Source: a virus. From it: DNA of 64,000 bases. Where the stretch lies: the IMG/VR virus record IMGVR_UViG_3300046170_000162, positions 62,001 through 126,000 of that record; one strand, written 5' to 3'. Both the position numbers and the translations under genes were made by a program. The notes beneath the pieces are model-generated. The model did not search any database. It was not told where the DNA came from and saw nothing but the letters and a program-made list of their open reading frames with translations. Shown here piece after piece: positions 31,632 through 39,054 of this stretch. How positions within the stretch are numbered: position 1 is the first letter of the stretch; each line of letters starts with the position of its first letter.

Positions 31632-32078
31632 TTACATCTCATACTTTTTAGGATCAGTTTCGGTAGTTATTTTCAAAGGTGCTTGTTCGACACGGATGAC
31701 TTGTGCAGGAGCAGTCTGTGACGCTGCCTCAATTAGTCTTTCCATATCTGCCTTTGTTATCCCACTGCCACCACCAGTAGCAGCACCGTTATTCTTCTTG
31801 GCAGTCTGAACGCCAAAAGTAGCTAAAACTCCAGTGAAGACCGAAGCTATGAAAGTTGGATCGAGATCTTGCTCGGGGAAGTTGAGTGCCTTTGGCAAGT
31901 CAACGTACGCTAACGTCAGAATTCCACCAGACCAAACCAGAATCCCAAGTCTCACGAACGTTGATAGTATCGCGAGTTGTTCTTCCTTATCTTCTGATGC
32001 TTCCTTTAAGCGACCGAAGAAACCTTTTGGTTTCTCTTCGGATTTAGGAGGTTGTTTCTTTTCGTCTGCCATAGTCAC
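31632..32078 (-). CDS. membrane protein, possible holin-like
   Basis: 148 aa. Polar Lys-rich N-terminus, two hydrophobic segments (FVRLGILVWSGGILTLAYVD and ASVFTGVLATFGVQ), then a polar C-terminus. Two helices with charged ends resemble a class II holin, but no family signature is seen. ATG two codons downstream (MADEKKQPP) is an alternative start. First gene after regA, with an AT-rich promoter-like stretch between. Confidence 0.62.
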   Translation of the reverse strand: MTMADEKKQPPKSEEKPKGFFGRLKEASEDKEEQLAILSTFVRLGILVWSGGILTLAYVDLPKALNFPEQDLDPTFIASVFTGVLATFGVQTAKKNNGAATGGGSGITKADMERLIEAASQTAPAQVIRVEQAPLKITTETDPKKYEM

Positions 32079-32100
32079 TGTGAAGGACTACTATATATAT

Positions 32101-32523
32101 CTACTCTGCGACCTGACGTTTCTTACCGATATTATATTTCGACTCTAAAATCCATTCACCCTTGTCCTTGTAAGAGATAACCTTAATCTGATTTAACGGT
32201 GCAAGTTCACCAAGTTCTTCATCAACAACATCTACAAGTCCCCAGTCGGATAGTAGTTTAGTAATTCTATTGCGACGTTCTACATCGTTAGAAGTTAGGT
32301 TCGCGTGCTTTCCATCCAACGCAAACAACTCTTTAAAGTGTACGATATAATACTTGCCCTTCTTATGAAGAATATGACAACTCTGAAATAATTTCTTTTC
32401 CTTTCTCGATGCTACACCGATTCTGGTAAGCGTCTCTCTAACTTTCAGAAAATCATCTGGTTGCTTGAGACTAACTTCGACCATAATATCGGGTGACCAA
32501 GAGATCTCGATCTCACCTGCCAT
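32101..32523 (-). CDS. regA: translational repressor RegA
   Basis: 140 aa. Clearly RegA: VSLKQPDDFLKVRETLTRIG, FQSCHILHKKGKYYIVHFKE and the Trp/Lys-rich end (KGEWILESKYNIGKK) follow T4 RegA closely (T4: 122 aa). It binds initiator regions of early mRNAs and blocks ribosomes. About 13 extra N-terminal residues precede the T4-like start. It overlaps gp62 by 11 bases, the T4 order 44-62-regA. Confidence 0.93.
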   Translation of the reverse strand: MAGEIEISWSPDIMVEVSLKQPDDFLKVRETLTRIGVASRKEKKLFQSCHILHKKGKYYIVHFKELFALDGKHANLTSNDVERRNRITKLLSDWGLVDVVDEELGELAPLNQIKVISYKDKGEWILESKYNIGKKRQVAE

Positions 32524-32923
32524 TGGTTTTACCTCCAGTATTCATTTTTAATTTAATCAATTCAATCTGATCGTTGGTCAGAATACGAAGCGCATCCCGT
32601 GCTTTTTCATCTGAATACTTGAAGTATTTTTTGATGAGGTCAAGATTATCAATCTTGTCCTTACGCTGCCAAGGAGAGAAACGACGTTTCTTTCTCAGAC
32701 TATTTAGATAAAATGAATATTGAAGATCATTATCAAGTTGGTGAAACTCATTGAGAGCATTGGCATATAGCACAGTCTCTTTGAATCCACTAAAACATTT
32801 GTTGACAATGTATGGAGGATACTTCCTCATCCAGTCTTCACCACGTTCACGAAGATCTTCTTTAGTGAAATTAATACTGTTTAAGTAATCAGTTAAAGGG
32901 TAATCCTTGTGGTGCTTTGACAT
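32513..32923 (-). CDS. gp62: clamp loader small subunit gp62
   Basis: 136 aa. DYLNSINFTKED near the start and KYPPYIVNKCFSGFKETVLY (residues 34-53) are the conserved core of gp62; the C-terminal part is basic and helical. It works with four gp44 subunits to load gp45. The start lies 35 bases inside the dam gene. Confidence 0.9.
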   Translation of the reverse strand: MSKHHKDYPLTDYLNSINFTKEDLRERGEDWMRKYPPYIVNKCFSGFKETVLYANALNEFHQLDNDLQYSFYLNSLRKKRRFSPWQRKDKIDNLDLIKKYFKYSDEKARDALRILTNDQIELIKLKMNTGGKTNGR

Positions 32924-33728
32924 AGTTGGTGATGAGAAGTTCTTTACGTTTTGATTGTGCAGCGTTGTAACCGCCTGTAGATCTCATTGTATATGTGAGA
33001 TCCCATTCTGCCTGTGTGTGATCTGGAAACAGACCACGAGTATTTTCATTTGAATTATAGGTGATCATCCATTTGCAGGTAGACTCATTACATACACGTG
33101 CAAACCTTTGATGATCAAATCCTTTGTGCATAGAACCCTTGGTTCCGTACAAGAAATCTTTGATGTCATATGGAGGATCTAGGAAACAAAATATATCCTG
33201 ATCATCCGTCATCAGATCTTCATAGTCATTGTTAGTGATCTCCCAGTGCTCAATGATATGACTATAGTGTGCAAGTTTCCTGATTCCTTTCTTGCTGAAG
33301 TTTGATACAGATGCCTGCTTAGAAAATGAACTGTTCTCTGTCAGTCCAGAGAATGAACACTTATTAAGCACGTAGAAATAAACTGCCTGTTGAAACTCAT
33401 CCACATTTCCAATGTCTGCTTTACATTTCTGAAAGAGTTCTCTTGCTTTCTGCTCATTGTCGTGATGATTCTTGACTGACATCAGAGTATCACTCAATTC
33501 GTATCCACGATCTTGAAGTTGTACCCAGAAGTTATACAAGTAAAAGTAAGTATCATTCACCCAGACAGGGGTGTCAGGATTCTCCTTTGAGAAATAGATT
33601 GCCATAGAACCACCACCCAGGAATGGTTCACGAAACTCTTTCACGTAATCAGGAAACTGTGGATACAGTTTTGCAGCAGCACGTGACTTCCCACCTGGAT
33701 AGCGGAGCGGAGTTTTGTACGATTTCAT
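32889..33728 (-). CDS. dam: DNA adenine methyltransferase (Dam, D12 class)
   Basis: 279 aa from MKSYKTPLRYPGGKSRA. The AdoMet motif FxGxG-type region is LRYPGGKSRAA and EPFLGGGSMAIYFS; the catalytic motif is FCFLDPPYDIKDF (DPPY). Methylates adenine N6, probably in GATC-like sites, for restriction protection. The start at 33728 is one base after the previous stop (TGA-G-ATG), preferred to an upstream alternative. Confidence 0.92.
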   Translation of the reverse strand: MKSYKTPLRYPGGKSRAAAKLYPQFPDYVKEFREPFLGGGSMAIYFSKENPDTPVWVNDTYFYLYNFWVQLQDRGYELSDTLMSVKNHHDNEQKARELFQKCKADIGNVDEFQQAVYFYVLNKCSFSGLTENSSFSKQASVSNFSKKGIRKLAHYSHIIEHWEITNNDYEDLMTDDQDIFCFLDPPYDIKDFLYGTKGSMHKGFDHQRFARVCNESTCKWMITYNSNENTRGLFPDHTQAEWDLTYTMRSTGGYNAAQSKRKELLITNYVKAPQGLPFN

Positions 33729-33729
33729 C

Positions 33730-33903
33730 TCACTGTACTTTAAAGTCATACTCAATAGTAATTACCTTACACTGCTCACCAGTGTGACTCACTTTGATAT
33801 GTGTATTCATTATACCACCAATTCTTTCTGAAGCATACTTGATGTCATCAAGAATTTCGTTCTCTAGGTCCTTGTAAGGATCGTAGTGCTTGTCAATTTT
33901 CAT
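33730..33903 (-). CDS. hypothetical protein
   Basis: 57 aa from MKIDKHYDPYKDLENEILDD; ATG at 33903 lies inside the 3' end of the oxygenase gene (11-base overlap). Helix followed by beta (HTGEQCKVITIEYDFKV). Unknown. Confidence 0.6.
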   Translation of the reverse strand: MKIDKHYDPYKDLENEILDDIKYASERIGGIMNTHIKVSHTGEQCKVITIEYDFKVQ

Positions 33904-34567
33904 TAGGGTTTGGTTGCATAACAGGGTCATCTTGAACCAACTTGATGTTGGTCATATTTTGTCCGAAGGGTCCGAAGTTAATAGGACCAGTTGGAAGTGC
34001 ATTCCACGCAATATTTGCACGGAACATATCACCCACGTGAGGTGTTGAAAAATGAATTAACCAACTTGGCCAGACTACCAGTGTCCCAGGACGCCACTCA
34101 GGGGCGCTACAAGCGTTCTTATATGCTGAGGAGACTACTTCCATCTGATTGTAAGAACGGACCCAACAGGGGTCTTGGAACTGCGTTGGGTGACCTTCAG
34201 TTAGATTGAAGATACCTGACCAGTATGAAAGAGGGTGTCTGTGTGGTTGATGCATCCCTTCAGAATGTGGCATCGATACGTTTCCCCACATCATAGAGAC
34301 TTCAAACTTACCCCACATCTCAAACTCTTGATCAACCTTAATCTCTTCCAGACATTCTTCGATCCAAGTTGTAAGTGGTTGAAATGCAGGAAGGTTTTGA
34401 AGATTACCTTTAGTAGACTGTACAGGATGTGGGAAGTTAAACATACCACGTTCAATAGGATCAAGAGCATCCAAGATAGGATCTACAAGATCGGGTCTTT
34501 CAAAGGTAAAGATCTCGATAGGAAAGATCTCGTGCTTTTTCATTGCTTTCGGGTAATTCAATTTCAT
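33893..34567 (-). CDS. 2OG-Fe(II) oxygenase-like protein
   Basis: 224 aa. HQPHRHPLSYWSGIFNLTEG (metal-site region) and the closing GTLVVWPSWLIHFSTPH with FRANIAWN match the putative 2OG oxygenase family common in cyanophages (Pfam 2OG-FeII_Oxy_5 type). First motif is H-x-H rather than H-x-D. N-terminus MKLNYPKAMKK nearly repeats that of the methyltransferase gene upstream. Start overlaps the 27-aa peptide stop. Confidence 0.75.
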   Translation of the reverse strand: MKLNYPKAMKKHEIFPIEIFTFERPDLVDPILDALDPIERGMFNFPHPVQSTKGNLQNLPAFQPLTTWIEECLEEIKVDQEFEMWGKFEVSMMWGNVSMPHSEGMHQPHRHPLSYWSGIFNLTEGHPTQFQDPCWVRSYNQMEVVSSAYKNACSAPEWRPGTLVVWPSWLIHFSTPHVGDMFRANIAWNALPTGPINFGPFGQNMTNIKLVQDDPVMQPNPNEN

Positions 34568-34647
34568 TTCTTGAATACTCCTAGTCTAACTAAAATATAA
34601 AATGTAAGAGTTGTCCAGAAGACAATTTCTAATCCAATGTGATTCAT
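34564..34647 (-). CDS. 27-aa membrane peptide
   Basis: MNHIGLEIVFWTTLTFYILV then RLGVFKK: one helix with a basic end. Both ends overlap neighbours as ATGA (34644-34647 and 34564-34567), strong evidence of a real coupled gene. Function unknown. Confidence 0.62.
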   Translation of the reverse strand: MNHIGLEIVFWTTLTFYILVRLGVFKK

Positions 34648-35231
34648 TTTTTCCAAGTAAACATAGAATCATATGTTGCCATATGACTATTGATGTCATT
34701 TATATCTCTAAACTCTGCCACACCAACATTAACTGGTTCAGCATTGTAATCGTGCCCAATGATTAGACCACCCTTTTTAATTTTAGGATACCAATCATTT
34801 AGTTCACGCTTTACTTGTTCGTAATTTAACCAAGCATCAAAGAAAATAAAATCGAATGTCTCATCGTCACAGTCTTCGTGAAGGGTATCTGTATTACCTT
34901 TCCAAAGTTCAGAACGATGTTGCTCACCAGACCATTTGATATGATGCTTGGCGATCCATTCGTGTGTCTCCATCTGTGCAGGAGAAGTAGAGTTTAAAGG
35001 ACCATCACCTTCTGGGTTCATCCAGTCTGTGTATGGTTCCCAGTTATCAACACCGTACAACTTCTTTACGTTAGGACAGTTCTGTAAAATAGTTAGAAAA
35101 CTTTCTGCACGAAAGACTCCAAGTTCTAAACCAATAAGGTTTTCACCGTGGAGTCCAATCAGCAAGACTGCTGATCTAATATCTGTTAGAGCGTCTACAA
35201 AGTTATACGCTTTTGGGTATTTCAATTTCAT
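34644..35231 (-). CDS. class I SAM-dependent methyltransferase-like protein
   Basis: 195 aa from ATG 35231, which overlaps the gp44 stop (ATGA). IGLELGVFRAESFLTIL is motif I (E-x-G), LYGVDNWEPY holds the motif II acid, FDFIFFDAWLNYEQV is motif IV and GGLIIGHDY follows. Typical of the Methyltransf_24 group acting on sugars or small molecules. Substrate unknown. The first ten codons resemble those of the oxygenase gene downstream. Confidence 0.78.
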   Translation of the reverse strand: MKLKYPKAYNFVDALTDIRSAVLLIGLHGENLIGLELGVFRAESFLTILQNCPNVKKLYGVDNWEPYTDWMNPEGDGPLNSTSPAQMETHEWIAKHHIKWSGEQHRSELWKGNTDTLHEDCDDETFDFIFFDAWLNYEQVKRELNDWYPKIKKGGLIIGHDYNAEPVNVGVAEFRDINDINSHMATYDSMFTWKK

Positions 35232-36169
35232 TTGAACTCGCACCTCATCATAAGTTCAGTAAGGAAAGCAACCAAGTTAATCTCTTGGTCAGCAACAAAC
35301 GCTGCCTTGTATTGGTACTCACCAATAAGAAGAACTGCCTCAGGAATAGATCGTGGTGACATATATGTATAGAGACTGTCGTACACATTCCTGATGATCT
35401 GTGTAGGTTCATTGTCCAGATTCTGAACAACCCACTTCTTCATCTTAGTAAACTCTTTGTCCTTGAGAAACTTTACTAGGTCGTCAAGTTTAGTATCAGA
35501 TACAGCAGCAAGAACACCAGTGTCAATCTTACCGATAGAAGAATAACGTTGGAGTTCATTTAGTGTACGTCTGAAGTCAGGGAAATATTTCTGTACTAGC
35601 GCCGCCAGAACACGAGGTTCCGAAGAGACCTTTTGCTCTTCAAGGATGGACTGGACACGCTTGAAAAACTCTGCTGCGAGTTGTTGCTTTTGTTTGCCTG
35701 TGATTCCGAAGTCAACAACTGAGCAGCGAGAATGGAGGGGGGCAATGATTTTGTTTTTGTAGTTGCAGGTGAAGATGAATCTGCAGTTGCCACTAAACTC
35801 CTCAATACTTGCCCGTAGGAGGAGTTGAACATCATTGGTTGTGTTATCTGCTTCGTCAATGATGATGACTTTGTGTTTAGAAGTTGAAGTAAGCGATACG
35901 GTCGAAGCGAAATTCTTCGCATTGTTTCTGACTGTATCGAGAAACCGTCCTTCGTCTGATCCGTTGATGACATAGTAGTCTGCCTCTAGTTGTTCACATA
36001 ATGCTTTTGCTACTGTAGTCTTGCCAATACCAGGAGGTCCAGACAGTAGCAGGTTAGGGATCTCACCTTGCTCTACAAACTTGTTTAGTACACTCTTGAT
36101 ATTCTCGGGCAGAATACAATCGTCGATCTTACGAGGACGATATTGTTCACACCAAAGAAAATCACTCAT
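35228..36169 (-). CDS. gp44: clamp loader large subunit gp44
   Basis: 313 aa. AAA+ ATPase: LLLSGPPGIGKTTVAKAL (Walker A, about residues 41-57), VIIIDEADN (Walker B with Glu), FIFTCNYKNKI (sensor 1) and LHSRCSVVDF (SRC arginine finger). Loads the gp45 clamp. Overlaps both neighbours by 4 bases. Confidence 0.95.
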   Translation of the reverse strand: MSDFLWCEQYRPRKIDDCILPENIKSVLNKFVEQGEIPNLLLSGPPGIGKTTVAKALCEQLEADYYVINGSDEGRFLDTVRNNAKNFASTVSLTSTSKHKVIIIDEADNTTNDVQLLLRASIEEFSGNCRFIFTCNYKNKIIAPLHSRCSVVDFGITGKQKQQLAAEFFKRVQSILEEQKVSSEPRVLAALVQKYFPDFRRTLNELQRYSSIGKIDTGVLAAVSDTKLDDLVKFLKDKEFTKMKKWVVQNLDNEPTQIIRNVYDSLYTYMSPRSIPEAVLLIGEYQYKAAFVADQEINLVAFLTELMMRCEFK

Positions 36170-36738
36170 AATGAAATAGTCTCTCCTGAGAGATGTAAGT
36201 TGAAAGAAAATATAATCTTATCTTCAGCAGCACGATGTGGTTGTGACTGATGGATAAGATAGGATGGGAAGAAAATTATATCACCTTCCCTACATTCTGG
36301 TTCAATCGATTCGATTTGTCCAGTCCACGGATCAATCAACGGTGAGAAGAATGATGTGGGTTTATGTGCTCTGCCTAGTTGTGCATAGAATACCGAAGAG
36401 TATCCAATTGCACCGTGATTGTGTGCAGCGTGACAAGTGTTAGCGGGATACTTTTGGCACCACGCATTTGACACAAATGCTCCAGGGTTCATACTAGCAA
36501 ACACTTGGAGCGGTTCGTGCAAGATTGTCATTAACTCATCATAGTATTCTGGGTTGCGTCCTGCAGCGTAATACTTATGGAAATCGCTATACCCCCCATT
36601 GAGATAATCATCTTGCATCAAATCCTGACACTCTGGATCGTTCCAGTTAATCTCGTTCAAGAAATTCATCTTGATTGTTTCCCAGTCTTTTACTGAGTGG
36701 ATATAAACTGGAACTGAGAAGAGGTCAGATTTAATCAT
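36166..36738 (-). CDS. 2OG-Fe(II) oxygenase-like protein
   Basis: 190 aa. TCHAAHNHGAIGYSSVFYAQ (H-x-H) and GDIIFFPSYLIHQSQPH with FSFNLHL follow the cyanophage putative 2OG oxygenase family. Embedded with 4-base overlaps between gp44 and gp45, so it is co-expressed with the replisome. Substrate unknown. Confidence 0.72.
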   Translation of the reverse strand: MIKSDLFSVPVYIHSVKDWETIKMNFLNEINWNDPECQDLMQDDYLNGGYSDFHKYYAAGRNPEYYDELMTILHEPLQVFASMNPGAFVSNAWCQKYPANTCHAAHNHGAIGYSSVFYAQLGRAHKPTSFFSPLIDPWTGQIESIEPECREGDIIFFPSYLIHQSQPHRAAEDKIIFSFNLHLSGETISL

Positions 36739-37418
36739 TTGCCTTTAGGTTCTAGAGCGATGTAGTATTCAAGATCTGTACTGGTTGATTGGAAGTGACC
36801 GATCTTGTTCTTAGCAATACGAACTTTGTAATCACCAGGGAGAAGACGAAGGTTCTCTACTTTAAAACAATAGCAGAACTCATCCTCAGGAGAATCAAGA
36901 ACACCAACTGGAACACTGAATGTGTTACTAGTTTCATTCTTCTTATCACAAACCATCAAGTTGATGTTACCACCACCATTGTACAGACATAGGTCAGGTA
37001 CTTGGTAAACGGATGCAGCACGTTGAAGGTCAGCAAGAGTATCAGTGCGAAGATTAAATTCTACATCTACCCCAGGGATGTCCAACTCTTTGGACGGTGG
37101 TTTCGTGATGATGTCTGGGTCACTGTAGTAGTATTGTGTCTTTGCTTGGTGGACTTCATCTTTGATCTCAAGTTTCTGAGGATCACTGAAGTCAAAAATT
37201 GGATTCTCAAACAACGAGAGACCAGAGAGGAAAAGACCCAAGTCATAAATCGGGACTTGCTGAGGGAACTTTTCAGCAACTTCGACAGAAGCATAAATGT
37301 TGCGGTTGACAGAGATCGTACGGATCCTACTGCCAGGATCAATAACGATCGACTTATTGATGGTAGCAAAGTTTTTTAGGATTGATTGTGTTTTTTTAGA
37401 AATCTTGACTGTGCTCAT
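36735..37418 (-). CDS. gp45: sliding clamp gp45
   Basis: 227 aa, matching T4 gp45 (228 aa). KISKKTQSILKNFATINKSI at the start, IYDLGLFLSGLSLFENPIFD (the hydrophobic interdomain part) and the acidic inner beta sheets are recognisable. Processivity factor for gp43 and, in T4, activator of late transcription with gp55. Confidence 0.93.
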   Translation of the reverse strand: MSTVKISKKTQSILKNFATINKSIVIDPGSRIRTISVNRNIYASVEVAEKFPQQVPIYDLGLFLSGLSLFENPIFDFSDPQKLEIKDEVHQAKTQYYYSDPDIITKPPSKELDIPGVDVEFNLRTDTLADLQRAASVYQVPDLCLYNGGGNINLMVCDKKNETSNTFSVPVGVLDSPEDEFCYCFKVENLRLLPGDYKVRIAKNKIGHFQSTSTDLEYYIALEPKGK

Positions 37419-37702
37419 TGAGGATAGGATTCAGTAATTTGGTTCTTGTTAGAGAAATGGAATAGAAGGACTGCGTAATGCATCACCTTAAAGAGGTCCA
37501 CTTTAGCACATCCCTTCTTATCATAGCGAGAGGCATACTTTAGAATGTTACTTCTACAGAATGCCTCAGCGTCACCACACGCTTCAATTAGATCTAGAGT
37601 TTGAATCTGATCATTGCCTGCTGAATAGTGACCTCGATATGTTCCAGTGATGTACTCTTTCAATTTTTGAAGAGTTTCCTCTTCTTCATACTTACACGAC
37701 AT
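37415..37702 (-). CDS. DUF3310-like protein
   Basis: 95 aa. The middle, LDLIEACGDAEAFCRSNILK and YASRYDKKG, matches the DUF3310 pattern (helix pair with ...F..GN.iKY..RyxxK), found in many phages near nucleotide genes; function unknown. It overlaps the clamp gene by 4 bases and the 54-aa gene upstream by 11. Confidence 0.78.
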   Translation of the reverse strand: MSCKYEEEETLQKLKEYITGTYRGHYSAGNDQIQTLDLIEACGDAEAFCRSNILKYASRYDKKGCAKVDLFKVMHYAVLLFHFSNKNQITESYPQ

Positions 37703-37856
37703 AACCGTATTGTTCTCGAAGGATTTTTTTGTAAGGTTTCCCTAGTGCCTTTAGTTCAGTAACAAGTTTGAGTTTGTTGTGAAGGGCAGTGTCGCCACCC
37801 AGTTTAAGGGCAGCGACAATAGTGAGGAGTTCCTCGTCGTTAATAGGGAGATCCAT
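37692..37856 (-). CDS. hypothetical helical protein
   Basis: 54 aa: MDLPINDEELLTIVAALKLG at the start, helical throughout, basic towards the end (GKPYKKILREQYGYVV). Ends inside the DUF3310-like gene (11-base overlap). Unknown. Confidence 0.6.
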   Translation of the reverse strand: MDLPINDEELLTIVAALKLGGDTALHNKLKLVTELKALGKPYKKILREQYGYVV

Positions 37857-37882
37857 AGGATGCTTTTAGTTTATCAGAGTTA

Positions 37883-38974
37883 TCACCCTAAGTCAACATC
37901 GTTTCCATTTAAAGGAACAACTTTGTCACCTTCGGGTGCGAAGTCCGCGTCAATCTTGTCGTACAGTTCAAAGAATGCTTGCTTAGTCTCATCATCAAAC
38001 CTGTTGATGCTGTACTTGATTGCATCTTCTTTGGAACCGAAGATATTGAATGCCTTGGCAATGTGAACCAACCGACGAGTAGAGATTAACTCATCGATTC
38101 CACCTTCAGCAAATGTTCTACGGATGATAGATGCCCAGTCAGCAAGACGCTTACAGAAGTCATCATCAGAGCAGATTGCTTTGAGGATTTTGGTTTCAGT
38201 TACCACTGTTGGGTAATCTTGTTCGAGGGTAATAGCAAAACGCTCTAGGAATGCTTCATTGAGAACATTTGTTCCAACAAAGCGACCGTCATCGCTGCCT
38301 TTACCTTTAGTATTTGCAGTTGCAATAACATTGAATCCTGGGGATGGTTGTACATAACGTCCAATCTTCTTAAGGAATACACCTTTACCTTCCAGTACAG
38401 ATTGAAGACATAGGATCTTGTTCGATGCAAGATCAACTTCATCTAGAAGAAGGACAGTTCCTTTCTCCAGAGCATCGACGACTGGTCCGTTGTGCCAAAC
38501 AGTATTACCATCAACAAGACGAAACCCACCAATAAGATCATCTTCGTCTGTTTCAATAGTGATATTTACGCGAATCAACTCTCTATTTAGAGATGCACAC
38601 GCTTGCTCTACACCTAGAGTCTTACCGTTTCCTGACAAACCTTGAATGTAAGTAGGATAGAATGCTTTACTCTTGATAACTTTCTTGACTGTAGAGTAGT
38701 TACCGAAAGGAATGAAGTTGGGATCTGTTGTAGGAACAAGAGATACTGATGGGGCAACTGCTGCTTCGAGTTGCTTACGTGCTTCAGTAACTGTGAGTTG
38801 CCACTTGTTGTAACCTGCTTTGTACTGCTTCATACGTTTCTTGACAGTGGCAAGAGAACATCCGAAGTGGTCAGATGCAGAGAGAAGATTAGGAACAGAA
38901 ACTTCTGGTCCGAAGTTCTCTACAAGATAGTTGAAGAAGTCTTCGGTTGTGTGTGGGATAGGATCGAAAGGCAT
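37883..38974 (-). CDS. cobS: CobS-like MoxR-type AAA+ ATPase
   Basis: 363 aa. N-terminal helix-turn-helix-like part (residues 1-70), then a AAA+ core: TYIQGLSGNGKTLGVEQ (Walker A), LLLDEVDLAS (Walker B), IATANTKGKG (sensor 1), EAFLERFAI (Arg finger). Annotated as cobaltochelatase subunit CobS in cyanophages. MoxR/CobS ATPases work with a vWA partner, and the next gene upstream (39055-41220) encodes one. The real role may be protein remodelling rather than cobalt insertion. Confidence 0.85.
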   Translation of the reverse strand: MPFDPIPHTTEDFFNYLVENFGPEVSVPNLLSASDHFGCSLATVKKRMKQYKAGYNKWQLTVTEARKQLEAAVAPSVSLVPTTDPNFIPFGNYSTVKKVIKSKAFYPTYIQGLSGNGKTLGVEQACASLNRELIRVNITIETDEDDLIGGFRLVDGNTVWHNGPVVDALEKGTVLLLDEVDLASNKILCLQSVLEGKGVFLKKIGRYVQPSPGFNVIATANTKGKGSDDGRFVGTNVLNEAFLERFAITLEQDYPTVVTETKILKAICSDDDFCKRLADWASIIRRTFAEGGIDELISTRRLVHIAKAFNIFGSKEDAIKYSINRFDDETKQAFFELYDKIDADFAPEGDKVVPLNGNDVDLG

Positions 38975-39020
38975 TTGTTTAATGTGTGTTTGATTTGTTT
39001 GCTATGAATTAAGTATAGTG

Positions 39021-39053
39021 CATCTGTGGCACAGATGGTATGGCAGTGTGCCA
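39021..39053 (-). promoter_or_regulatory. two inverted repeats between vWA gene and cobS
   Basis: CATCTGTG-G-CACAGATG (39021-39037) is an 8+8 perfect inverted repeat; TGGCA-CAC-TGCCA (39041-39053) adjoins it and follows the vWA stop by one base. No U-run follows, so an operator or RNA processing signal is as likely as a terminator. Confidence 0.45.
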
Positions 39054-39054
39054 C

